A DNA stretch of 51,653 nt from Bigelowiella natans CCMP2755 (taxonomy: Eukaryota; Cercozoa; Chlorarachniophyceae): positions 1 to 51,653 of the forward strand of contig ADNK01002687.1 of NCBI GenBank assembly GCA_000320545.1, written 5' to 3'. A program made the position numbers and the translations under genes. Position 1 is the stretch's first letter; each line of letters starts with the position of its first letter. The notes below the pieces were generated by a model. It made no database searches. It worked only from the letters and a program-made list of their open reading frames with translations, and was not told the origin of the DNA. Shown piece after piece: positions 33,732 through 44,701 of the stretch.

Positions 33732-34181
33732 TATGTGTGAGAGCACCTCCAGAAACCTTTGTTGTAAGACAAAGTCTAAGTGGATGTTAGTAACGAATCA
33801 AATTGTACCAAAAATAGGCTAAGCGTGAAGAAGCTTTATGCGACTGGGAAAAGGGCCAATATGCACGCGTATCACATCCTAGAGAAGAGCATCTTATTCC
33901 TCTCATGGTTGTTGCAGGGGCTGCAAAGGACGAGCAGGTCAAAAAATAAATCTTTGTTAGGAATTTGAGAGGACTTGTTAGGGAATTAATCGATGATGTA
34001 GCACCATAAGGTGCTCTGGTTACGATTGATTGCTAAAGAGCATCAAAATAGAGATATCGGTGCTAAGAGCAAGCTAGATGATAATCTTCCTAAGTGACAA
34101 CTCATAATAAAGGCGACCCGTATCTTCCATACTGGAGAGAAAAGTGGGCTTGTGGTATCCGCCTATCAATTTGGTGAATGA
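31674..34181 (+). CDS. LigB/DODA-type extradiol ring-cleavage dioxygenase
   Basis: Eleven exons close in phase to 276 residues: 31674-31726, 31778-31867, 31987-32084, 32282-32346, 32675-32733, 32899-32964, 33073-33152, 33298-33357, 33445-33515, 33818-33937 and 34113-34181. This is the normal length for single-subunit DODA enzymes. All metal and active-site blocks are present: SHGGGPLPLLGK, SILVVSAHWEEKVP, YDHGMFVPLMLMFP, EALAPLREEGVLLIGSG followed by SYHGF, and SHPREEHLIPLMVVAGAAKD; it ends VSAYQFGE. The family uses Fe(II) or Zn to open catechol-type rings (for example 4,5-DOPA in plants and fungi, protocatechuate in bacteria); the substrate here cannot be read from sequence. It has no signal peptide and is probably cytosolic. 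Exon 4 is preceded by two further in-frame copies of its own acceptor and first codons. The DVPV-SQISL junction uses a weak GTTGCA donor at 32965. Confidence 0.9.
32181..32315 (+). repeat. 45-bp tandem repeat x3 spanning a 3' splice site
   Basis: Three copies start at 32181, 32226 and 32271. Each carries TTATCAG (acceptor) followed by GCTTTCCCAAGGAAAC and GAGTATAAATA. The third copy is the start of DODA exon 4. Copies differ at a few positions. Because 45 is a multiple of three and no stop is present, acceptors ending at 32191, 32236 and 32281 all give open reading frames. Confidence 0.9.
33683..33734 (+). repeat. (CT)n(GT)n microsatellite in DODA intron 9
   Basis: About 17 CT units are followed by GT units, in the sense strand of the intron between 33515 and 33818. 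Confidence 0.9.
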
Positions 34182-35137
34182 ATGACCGTTCTAGCGTTGT
34201 AGGAGTCTACAAAGTACGTGTAGTAGGCGTAACTGCTGGGGTGTTGTTTATTTCATCCACGTGGCACCAAAAACGAGGTCTAGACAGAGGTCGCTGATGG
34301 TTTGACGTAATACGATTATACGATGTATGATCAATGAGTTGAGATGCATCTAATTCGCATCTCTAGATCGCTGCTATAGATATAAATATATCAAGCTAGC
34401 AAGACTCAGCTGCGCTCAAACGTTGTAATTATTATGCACAGATAACAAGATAAGCTAATTATGTCTACTGGCTAGCTAGATCTAGAGATCTATCTAGTTA
34501 GCTAGAGATGCCAATGTCTAAGCAGCGTACTCGCGCAGGACAAACAACAACAATCTTGTTATGTACTAGTGTAGAGGATATGCTCTAGATCTTGGCGTTT
34601 AAATTTAATATGTATACACGAGACTAGCTAGCTAGCTAGTAGATACAGCACATCATGTGTACAACAATAATGTCTAGATACTTCTAGACTTGTGCGCCAT
34701 CTAGCTATGCTAGCATGCTGACATAGCCATGAAGTAAATGAATCAGCTCCGGTCTAGCGTTGCCGAACGCATATTAAAGCTTTAGTGTCAATGGTGAAGC
34801 CTACATGAAAGCTAGATAGATCTAGTAGGCATGTATGATGACACTAACCTAATTTGTGAGGCTTGTCTAGCTATTGTCATATAGAGTCTAGGCGTACAAA
34901 CTGCACAAGATAGCCCTCTTTAGTCCTGCTCGGCTACATGTTCCCGATGAGCTTTTTTATCACATACCATTATCGTATCGAATTTAAAACAGCATGGTAT
35001 ACTTGACAAAGCTATGTGAATATTAACGTCGTTCATAACAAGAGCAGCACTTGTGTTTTTATTAATCATATGCTGCATGTCCAGTCCAACAAGCACTACA
35101 GACATATGCTAAAATAGAATCCACTTTTTTATCAGAG

Positions 35138-35355
35138 GCGCCAAACGAGACCTCCCTCGAAGAGAAAGGCTACAAAACATTTGTATTTTTCCGGACGAGG
35201 GGGTACTTCGGTTGTTAGAAGGCATTTGTAAGTCTTCTTCCTCATATTTATATCATGCTTTGATTTCAATAATTTTAATTTCTTATATGCCTAGCTTCAT
35301 CGAGCACCCCTCCACTGCAGTATTGTTATTATTATGATTATATACACGTAAATTG
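35138..35355 (+). CDS. Possible terminal exons of an unrecognised gene
   Basis: A strong acceptor (TTTTTTATCAG) precedes an open block reading GAKRDLPRRERLQNICIFPD, then EGVLRLLEGI, ended by GTAAGT at about 35227. A second block from about 35296 (SSSTPPLQYCYYYDYIHVN) reaches a stop at 35355. No upstream exon with an ATG was identified. It could be a short gene or an alternative 3' end of the DODA transcript. Confidence 0.3.
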
Positions 35356-35450
35356 AATATGTATGTGATACTACTACAGTATATCTAGATATATGCATTT
35401 TGCTTACGGTGTAGAGAGTAACTGCGGTATATTGTCTGCTGCTGCTGCTA

Positions 35451-35503
35451 TTTGAGCTCATCCCCTTATTTGAGCTCATCCCCTTATTTGAGCTCATCTA
35501 TTT
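35451..35503. repeat. 18-bp tandem repeat, three copies
   Basis: The unit TTTGAGCTCATCCCCTTA occurs twice, followed by a partial third copy TTTGAGCTCATC. It lies about 230 bp beyond the stop of the lipase-like gene (in its direction), possibly in its 3' flank. Confidence 0.9.
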
Positions 35504-35733
35504 GAACAACGACCGTTTTAGACATGTTAAATGCAAAAAGAGAGCCAAGTCCTCCCAAGATGTTGACAGTGCACACCTATTCATTATTGTATGGGAAAGG
35601 GCGAAGGAATGACTACCGGGCAGAATACGGTATTTAGTTGTTTTAACATAATGGCACAACGAGCTCGCGTGACACACAAAAATAAGAGGTGCAAAGATGT
35701 ATATTTTGCGTCCCCTTTGGGTACTGTTGGCTT

Positions 35734-38700
35734 TCAAAAACGCTTGTTTTGTAATACCTCGCTGGGCACAATCATCTCTACCACGAGAATATCACCCTTC
35801 TCTACATCAAAGTTCCGAGTAGAGGTGAAAGGGCGACGAGAATCGTATGTCCGCTTCCATTTCACGCGAAATGAGCCTATTTTCATTGTCTTGGTAAGAT
35901 ATATGCAGCATGAATGAATAGAAATGATTCTCTAGCTTACCATCGACAAGGCCTGCATGTACCATCTTTCCTGTAACTGAGGCTGTCTGTAACCCTGTTG
36001 ATTTGTTTTCCCAAAAAGAGCACAACGCACGCATAAGAGCAAGATCGTCGGCATTGACACTGCACATGACCATGACACTGACCTTTTCCCCCCAACGACA
36101 GCTGGATCCTTGCTGTGTTTTTGAAGCAAAAACTAGCGAGTCTGGGTCTTTGGGATGCAATGCCATACTCAGCTTTGAACTGCGAAAACCCTTTACTCAG
36201 GTCAACAAATGGACGCACACGGCCATAGTGTGCCGCAAGATCATTATCACTGTCCATTGAAAGAGATTTGGCTTTGCCCGGCATGGTTGCGCCATTGTTT
36301 GTAGTGCGGCTGAGCAGCCCTTCCATTGACTCAACAAGGGATACGTAACCATTGATACGGTGGTCTAGGAAGATGTCTTTGAGGAGGAAGGGGAACCTAC
36401 AAATGCGAAGAGAGAGGTACTTGGTGATGGCAATGTTATTAGCAGCTATAACAACAGCTTCGACTCAATAATCAATAATGCACAATTTCATCAAACTAAC
36501 GTTCGTGTTACGTATCGTTATCATTCATACACCCTATTCCTTCTCTTTTCTCCATCAATATGCGTTGTTAGTTACAGATGACTAAATGACCATCGAAGGA
36601 CTTCCTCCTTTCCCTCGAGTTCCAAGCTTTGGCTCTTATGAATAGGTGTTGCCGTTAACATGTCGCCTGCTGCCTCGCCCCTCCCTTTCTGAAGCTTTTT
36701 AGGTACGACAGAGACCATCGACTCCTCCGGACTTTGTGTAATAATTGGTGGGGGAGGGGCGGTCATGTTATCTTCTCCCCCCTGCCCAAGAGGGGGCTTT
36801 TTGTTCTTTTTTGACTTTTTCAACGGGAACAAGGGCGGCGGCTGCTTCTTGGCATCCTTTCCTACTTCCTTCGACTCCTTTGCCATTGTTTTAGGAGGCA
36901 GTTTCTGACTTCGGATCGTGCGTGATACAAACGCCTTTGCGTCCATCTCCTCCACCTCTGTTTGGACACGGTCCGAGGCATAGTATATTCGCACTGATGG
37001 CGGTGATGATGATGATGATGAAGAACCATTCGAGTAATTTGTTTTGTTGTCCGAAGAAGAAGAGGGAGAGGGGCAGGACTTCGTATAATGAAGGAAGATC
37101 ACATCGCCGACCTGAATGAAGAGGAAGGTTGCGGTTAAGGGACCCTGCAACACCTATTCTAACACTTCTTCACATTTTGTTAACCATGCGAAATTTACGA
37201 GCAAGGGATAATCCTTCACACACCGGTTTGTAGCGGAAGAATAAGCCGTGATGGCGCTCGGCTGGCTGCAGCAACGATGAAATAAAACTAGTAGATTGAG
37301 AATTATTAGCATATAGGAAATGAACAGTGCTAAGAACCTGTGAAATAAACTAATGGATTACACCAATAAACTGAAATCATGATCTCATCACAAAGCTTGG
37401 ACAAGAAAGCTTAGATCGCACATATCAAGTGAAACTTACCCTTTGATCCCTGCAATCGTCCCAGCCTCGCCCTCTTCATGCTTCTTCCCCCCCCCACCCT
37501 TTTTCATATGCAAGTATCTGGACTTGAACATTTCGATGTATGCAGGAAGTACCTAGACGAAGAAGAAGATGTTGTCGACAAATAGTATGCACTATTCAAT
37601 ATCATCATCATATCCTCGCAATCTACGTACGAATAGCAGCCAATCCTTAGTCGCAAGTCTTGGCACGGGGTCGTCCTCAACCACGTAATGATGCGTATTC
37701 TTTTGAAGGACATCCCAACTCTCTCCTCCCTCTCCAGCTTCTGGGGGAATAATCACTTGGGGCTGTAGTAGAGCAATAGCAGTTGTAGCAGAGCAGAGAA
37801 GTATACGATGGTGATGAGAAGGGATCAATGCGAACACATGTACTTACATGCAATAAGTAACAAATCACACTACTAAAATACCGAGCCATAGGTGTTGACA
37901 AAGATTCTAAGCTTTCCTCCTTCCTCGAAGCATTTGCGAAGATCCTACAAAGAGAACGATGAGGGAGAGGAGAAGTGCAATGACAATGCTCTCTGATCTT
38001 CTCTATTCATCATCATCACCGTCGCATCAACAACCAGTCCTACCTTGAAGTCGTCAGAGTATAGAAACTCTGCAGCAGTAAGTTGTGCGTACGCTCCTCC
38101 TAAAGCATGCCCGCATAGGTATAGGTTGCTTTTCCCTTCGATATCTGGCTCTGATTCAATGTGCTTCTTCACTACCTGTTGTAGCCGAAGATTGGATGCG
38201 TTTTGAAATAAGTCATATTTCAAAAAACATAGAACGAAAAGCGCAAATACTCCTCGAAAAGCGAAGCAAAATGATATATGTTTCATACATGTATTATCGT
38301 CCACTCTCTTTGTGCCATAGATCAAAACATTGATTGTTGAGTTCGTGTTGCTCATACACACATTTGAGCCCTTTACCCTCACCCCGCATTGCACTATTGA
38401 TTTGTGGTATGCATAATGAAAAAAAAACCACCTTCCACACCAGCTCAGGAACATTCTGTGTGCCGCAGTGGAGAGCAGAATCAACTCCGCTGTGAACCTT
38501 AAAGTGTTGTAATTTGGAGAAAACAAATCGGCTTTCGGCATAACGATTCGATGGCCTTCAGGCTTTTATTAGGTGTTTTTGTCTTGTTCTTGTCTTCTTC
38601 ACACTTTAGATGTATATATAGGGTTATCATCAGATATAACCGCCATCGCCACCACCATCGTCATCACCATCATGCGTCTAGTTTGGCAACGAATTTACCT

Positions 38701-39764
38701 TCAACCCATTGCGACAGGTAATTCCTGGGGTTAGATTTAGCATCCAATCGGTTGATTCAGAGCTTCCTCGGAACACCACGTGTAGGTTGATTCCTTGTAG
38801 GGAGAAGGTGACGATAAAAAAGGGGAGGGAGGTCAACAAGTTTCTCGAAGAAGAATGAAGACATGTGCAGCAGTCAATGTGTGTATGGGTCAAGTGATAA
38901 GATGACCTAGGATGATGATGAACCATACAACGTCAATAATAATGCAATATAGGATGTGTTTTTGGAAAACACTTCATTGTCGTTTATCGTCTAACGGATA
39001 CAGGATGAGCATCATAAGCTGCATTGGCTGGACATTAGTTATTACCTTTGCGGAACATTCCCCATTGGATTAGATTTTCCTCATGCGGCCACACTAGGTG
39101 CATGTAGTCAGGAACCTTCCATCATGAAGGGAGAAAGAAGGCAAGGGCGGAGAAGAATATATAACGTCCTCCATACAAATAACGTTCTAGTAGACGCATA
39201 TTTCCTGCAATTTTTTTTAAATTCTTGTACCGTATAATACTTTACCAAGATATGAATCAGTTGCCAAAATTATCACTATACTAATGATGCGTTTATTAAT
39301 TAGTTTTACCAATTTTCGAGCAATCGACGAATCTCGTGGTTTAGCAGACTATTTTTTAAGCAAAAACGCAATAGTCCAGTATTATGTAAAATTAATGAAA
39401 AACAAATATAAGAGGTCAGTCAGGAGCTGAAAGACAAGCAAAATACACACAGGCATAGAAGACACAAAGAGAGAGAGGAAAAGATTCATCGACAGTTTAT
39501 TGAGATACCTGTGTGTGAGATTTCCCTACCGAGTACATGTATGAACTAAGTTGCGCACATGCAACAGCCTGTGTAATGAAGCAGGAAATCGTTCAAGATG
39601 TATAGGCCATATGTGATCGATTTTCTATCAAATCAAGCTGTACTATGAGATATTACCTGCCGTGGACGAAAGTGCTTGCGGCAGGCTTGAAGGCCTTTCA
39701 TCTTCATCTGTTGCGTGAACATCGTTTCGTCACTGAGGGCTTCCTGTCCATTGGCGGCTCCCAT
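35734..39764 (-). CDS. Class-3 lipase fold protein lacking the nucleophile serine
   Basis: About 13 exons: 39657-39764, 39046-39115, 38699-38793, 38432-38497, 38044-38175, 37882-37944, 37631-37762, 37552 downwards, 37224 up to about 37265, 36576-37111, 36197-36396, 35941-36141 and 35734-35876. Lipase-3 landmarks are LHVVFRGSSESTDWMLNL (oxyanion region), KVHSGVDSALH, the nucleophile elbow LYLCGHALGGAYAQL, RIFVNTYGSP, the acid block YVVEDDPVPRL, and a late FLLKDIFLDHRINGY that may hold the histidine. The elbow should be G-H-S-L-G; here the codon is GCT, alanine. A long Ser/Pro/Lys-rich insertion (exon at 36576-37111) and a C-terminal domain of about 115 residues (VMVMCSVNADDLALMRALCS, later DVEKGDILVVEMIVPSE) follow. 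The junction after YLHMKK closes in frame only if the donor precedes the G run at 37487-37495, giving about 612 residues. The fold is secure; activity is doubtful. Confidence 0.8.
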
Positions 39765-40566
39765 CTTTGGAACTTCTTTGTCTCAATTTGACCGATTTCT
39801 GTTTTTCAAAGAGGATTGATTGCTGTGCCCCGAAAGAACGGATTCTGACGTTTCGCACCAAATTTCTATCTAGGTTTGTGCGGCAGCTCTTCCGTGTCAC
39901 CATGCAACGATCCAAAAGGCTTTCCATCTGCGCTGCCAGTGCGGCGCCGCGAAAACGAAAGCAGTTTGCCATGGTGAGACACGGTATCGGCGCATTTCTT
40001 TGAGCAAATAAGTCAAGGCCTAGCGCATGTCAATGGGAAAAAGTTCGCCAAGTAATCACAGAGCTTGCAGATTCATGCAAGAATAGCCTGTTATCGATCG
40101 ATCACTCCGGTAGTGACATTTGCGGAAGAGAGAGCGGCACAACTCTTTTTGAGGCATCGCTGCCGATGAAAATTTCGGCTCGAACTCCATGTCTTTTTAT
40201 TGGAGCGACGCACCTTTTGTTGTCGCTAAAAAAGGAATCGGTCCCATTTTTCTTTCCCGCAGAACATCCATTTTCCTCGGTCGATCCCATCTGTGTTTAT
40301 TCACCGAATCTACTAGGAATTTCTTCAGAAGATGAGATCGATAAATATCGTAATAAATATATCTTAAATGAGTACATAATGGCAACAAATACAACAATAC
40401 CACACCAACAAGAGAAGCAAATAGAATAGCTTCCCGGATCACGCCCCCCCCTGCTGATGCGCTTAAACAACTGAGAATTCGCGGCGAGGAAGCTTCTATC
40501 CCCACCTTGCTCAGAGCCCAAGGTTGACAGCGACGGCATTGGGCCGATTGTGGGGCGGGGAAGCCA
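39765..40566. promoter_or_regulatory. Divergent spacer, lipase-like / cyclophilin
   Basis: About 800 bp separate the two start codons. Open frames occur on both strands (a hydrophobic one at 40166-40429, +; one with a membrane-like segment at 40197-40583, -), but none shows a domain or a good splice partner. Both promoters should lie here. Confidence 0.4.
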
Positions 40567-42918
40567 ATGGAAACCCTGCACACAATGGAGCGAGAGAAGA
40601 AGCGCTCGCCGCTATTCCTGAGCTGCGTCGTTATCGGGCTATTGTGCCTCGTGTTCTACGGTAAGTGTTTGATCTTCTGTTTTGCGACTTTGCATCTAGA
40701 GATAGAAATGCCAATATATGCCGTGTCACAGGGATATCCACAACCAAAGAGGAGGACTCCGATGACATCGCCCCTGCAGTGGAAGACCAGTAATACTTAC
40801 TTATTCCATGCACATATACTTCACAATCACTGCACGCCAGTGATGTGTTCAACGCAGCAATCATTTATGCGATATATCTAAGACCTATTACTACCTTATT
40901 TTCAGATACGTGAAGAAGAGAAACTCAAATCCTAATCCAATGTAAGTTGTTTGCCGTGTACCATAAGCGCCTTTAAGGCTATGCGTCTCATCAGTACAGC
41001 AACCGATATGTTTCCTTCTCCTTGTTTACAGAGTCTGGTTCTCGATTCGTATTGGAAAGACTTTGCTGACAGAACGAGTTGTATTTGAGCTCTTCGTTGA
41101 TGTGGTATGCCAATGACGATCATGATGATGATGATGACGACGATGATGACGACGGTGATGACGATGATGATGATGATGGCTCTTGACCTGAAAAGTTATT
41201 GGTTTTGTCCCGGTGTTATATGAAAGAACAGAAGCACAGGGTAGATTGGGAAGGGGGGCGGGGGTACTGAGAAGCATGGTGCGATGAAGTTATTTAACTG
41301 CAAAAGAGCGCAATCATCGACAATCTTCATTCCCAACTCTAACTTCACTGCCGTCATCACCAGCAGCAGGCAACTATAATATACTTTCCTCTACTTCCAG
41401 GTTCCATTGACAGTAGAAAACTTCCGATGCCTATGTGTGGGGCACACGCGACGTTCTGATGGGAGACGGCTATCATATAAAGGATCACTTTTCCACAAAG
41501 TTGTTCCCGGTAATAGAAGGAGGACTCGCTGTGTGTATCTACCATCTAAAGGAAAAATAAAAACAGTGAAAACCAAGCAAGATAATTGTAAATGACGAGG
41601 AGAGAAGCAACCAACTTGAAAGAACAAAGGAACGAATTCTCTCTGTTCACACTCATCTTCACACACCACCAGGTTCTTTCGTGAAAGGGGGGGATATAAC
41701 TCATAAAAATGGCACTGGTGGGTATTCCATATATGGCTCTACATTCCCCAACGAAAACTTCGTGGTAGTGCTAATAACAACTCGTTACTACTAATTGCAA
41801 ATAGTGCAACACCATGATGCTTTGTGCTGACTGGCAAAACGAGGAGGATTATTCACGTCGCAAATCCGGCACAATCTGTGTATGACACTTGCATTGTTTG
41901 CATGATCTCCTCGCGCTCATCCCTCATCTGCCAATTCTGCTGATTGCAAAAGGGTTGGTTTCTCTTTTAATCAATCGTCAGTACTACCGGATCAGTAGCC
42001 CCCCTCATAAAAATGGCGACTGTTGTTAATGAATGAAGCGTCACTGATAACACCTGAGGAAGCCAATATAATAACAATCATTGTCATATGCACAGCTATC
42101 TCACACAAGAAAGTACCTCTTATCCATGGTAAATCTTAATGGGCCTGATACTACTGCATCACAAGTAATAGAGTTAGTTAGCTGCGACGATAGAAAATGA
42201 TGATGATGACGATGATGACAATGTTGATGATGATACTTAGCATTGCTTATATTCCTCCGTTCAATTGTTTCTTCCTCTGAATATTGCCTTTCTGATTATT
42301 CATTGCGTCTACTGAGGGAGCTCTATGGCGCGTCTAGATTATTGTGATGACTGTTTCCTCCTCCCCGTTGATAGCTGCTTCTGATACGACTTCCTTATCG
42401 GGGATGATACATTATTAGTTTCTTATCACGACGGCACGTGCTCCTTATTTAGATGGTAGACACGTCGTTATTGGCAAGGTAGTTGCTTTAGCGTGATAAA
42501 AAATGAATGGGTGTGGGGGGGGGGGCTTTTATTTAATATTGTACTAGCTGGGGATGGTTTACCATTTATCATCAATCCATATGATGTGTTTGATTGTTTG
42601 GTAGGTTATTGCAGGACACGATGTCGTGGATGCAATAGAGATTGAAGGAATGAAGAAAGGTGATTTGATTGTAGTCGAGATGATGATGATGATGATCACT
42701 AATTACGACGATGATATTGGCTGATGGTATCACAAACACAAGCGCACAAAACTATGATTTGGATTGATTGTGTACTTATGGCAAATATTTCAATGCCAGA
42801 GAAACTTGCTTTAAAAGTTACGATTGTCGATTCCGGAGAGATAACTAATGAGAAGGAAAAGAGGAAGCTTCTCGAAGCGGATGTCCAAAGCAAGAAGAAT
42901 GGGCTGCGAAAGTATTGA
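40567..42918 (+). CDS. Membrane-anchored cyclophilin-type protein with altered active site
   Basis: Exons: 40567-40660, 40732-40789, 40906-40941, 41032-41104, 41401-41509, 41673-41764, (one unresolved), 42453-42478, 42605-42659 and 42800-42918. The first exon carries a signal anchor ([19 protein letters not shown]), so the domain probably faces the ER/Golgi lumen or is secreted. Cyclophilin blocks: [87 protein letters not shown]. Compared with cyclophilin A, catalytic Arg55 (FHR) is Lys, Phe60 is Ser and Gln63 is Lys; His126 (GRHVV) is kept. The block expected between FPNENF and DGRHVV (ANAGPNTNGSQFF in typical members) is not readable as one exon between 41765 and 42452. Traces near 41780-41860 ([19 protein letters not shown]) sit around an in-frame TGA. 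The C-terminal tail is charged ([19 protein letters not shown]). Confidence 0.75.
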
Positions 42919-44350
42919 AAGTCCTTGATCTGCACGATTTCGTTGCATAAAAGAGTCAAAATGTATAATCATGGTTTTGGCTGTCATGTTATGAGTGACC
43001 GCTGCCAGCTCCGCTACCATCTAGCCATGTGCACACGCAGCTTTCAAACTACATATGGTGTGAAGAACATGTGTATGAAACTACATGTGTTCGTACGCGC
43101 ATAGACGAATATAGCCATAAAGGCTCTATAGCATCACAGCACGTGACTAGTAAGGGTGTGTGCGTAGCTTTGTGCAATTGGATATGATATGCAGTAGTCT
43201 AACTTAGCAACATAGTTATGTACAACTGCAATAACGTGCTGATTAAATGAGCGATGTGATGGTTTCATGCATGTAAACGTTGCATCGATGTGCGATGCTA
43301 TAATGCCACGCGCGGGCTTAGTAATAGCACACGTATATCTAGATATGTTTTATTCGATTTACGCAGCGTTGCATTTGTACGTGGCTTTAGATCACAGACA
43401 TGTAATATGTTATTTAGCATGTGTTCATGTAGCATGTTGCACTGTGCGCGACGCGACACATCTGATGAACATGGCGCAGTCACGTACGCGCGCGCAGACA
43501 ATTGAAATTCAACTAAGATCCGCGTTGTGCGACATATCCCTGACTGCTACTCTTTACCTTCCGTGTAAACGTTAATAATGAGATCGACATCTCTGACGAT
43601 CGATGGCACGTGCGCAGCAAGTTTAGCTGGTAAGTCAGCCTGTGCGCTGCATGTGCGTCATCGCTACTTACGTGAACCTTTTGATCTGCTGGTGCTGTAC
43701 GTGTGCATTTGTGTGTCCGTCCATTATCGGCACAAACGCCTATGTGAATAGCAGCTGCGATACAAGTCGATAAATGCTCAACGCTGGACAGAATGCCGTG
43801 CAAGTCATGGATGTGCCTATCCAAGATCGATCCAATGGCACGATTGGCGCAATTCTTGTGACCGACAAGGCACGCCATCATTTCATTCAATTGCAGCTAG
43901 TTTTATTATCAAAGTTAATTTTCCCTGTATCATTATTCATTTCCTTTTAGTTAGAGTACAGCCACACAAATGACCACTGTTTCTTTAACGGGTCTTCACC
44001 TACAACTTTGCTCTAATGTTAAACTTTACATGATAGTCCTTTGTCGTCTCTCTCGCCTTCCTTTGGGGGAAAAACGGATGTTTGATGCAATCTTAGCGCT
44101 GTTGCATTGCGTGCGAACGAAGAGAGAAAGGCATTTGACCAACCGCATCGATTCACATACGCCGCATATATGCGTGATGTATTCAGCCGAATCCCATGTG
44201 ATGCCTTAAATGCCATTCTGTGCATAAGATATTTATCACAGGGCACCACATCAAGAATTTCTGTCAAAAGGAAGTTCAGTTTGTTCCTACTAAAGACAAA
44301 TGCATCTTACATGTGGATATATCAGTAAGCAAATATGAGTTGTTTGTTCT
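42919..44350. other. TGCA/CGCG-rich spacer between convergent genes
   Basis: This is the common 3' flank of the cyclophilin (+) and the gene at 44351-46400 (-). Between 42970 and 43900 it is rich in TGCATG, GCGC, ACGTG and TAGC strings. The open frames (43267-43575, 43513-43890) show no domain. I see no gene. Confidence 0.5.
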
Positions 44351-44658
44351 TCAGGGCATAAGGTGACAAGTGCTAGATACTAGCAGCACCACTACACATG
44401 GGGAGGGGGACATAGAGCACCCATCCTTTGAGCTCCAAACGCAGGCGATTGAGTCTCTTGTCTTTTTGTAAATGAAGCCATCATGAACATTCTTGATGGA
44501 AATGGGCAAGTCGCAGGTCAGGAACGCCACGTCAGGAACCCGCAGCGTCTGTACGCTAGCGGTGTCAAGCATGACCTTTTCACAGGTAATATTATTCATA
44601 TATGTATATTCATGTGTGTGTGTGTGTGTGTGTGCAGCTTCTTTGTCCCTGTAAACTC

Positions 44659-44701
<43 letters not shown>

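Larger units (their letters stand above)
34182..35733. other. CTAG-rich island, possible small gene, convergent ends
   Basis: 34260-34920 is among the densest CTAG areas (AGACTAGCTAGCTAGCTAGT near 34620; AGATCTAGAGATCTATCTAG near 34478-34498). A minus-strand frame at 34920-35105 and an exon-like plus-strand block at about 35138-35226 fall between the DODA and lipase 3' ends. An 18-bp tandem repeat lies at about 35451-35503. Confidence 0.5.

Noticed and set aside
34920-35105. Minus-strand 61-codon frame (MSVVLVGLDMQHMINKN)
   Set aside because: It reads somewhat protein-like and has a possible GTATGT donor, but there is no partner exon or family match, so it is not listed as a gene.
35498-35737. 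Further C-terminal exon of the lipase-like gene
   Set aside because: It would need an intron of about 27 nt, or phases that do not match. The exon 35734-35876 already ends in a clean stop (TGA at 35734-35736).
43513-43890. 125-codon minus-strand open frame in the 43-kb spacer
   Set aside because: It lies in TGCA/CGCG-rich island DNA, with Cys/His-rich reading due to word bias, no domain and no splice partners.
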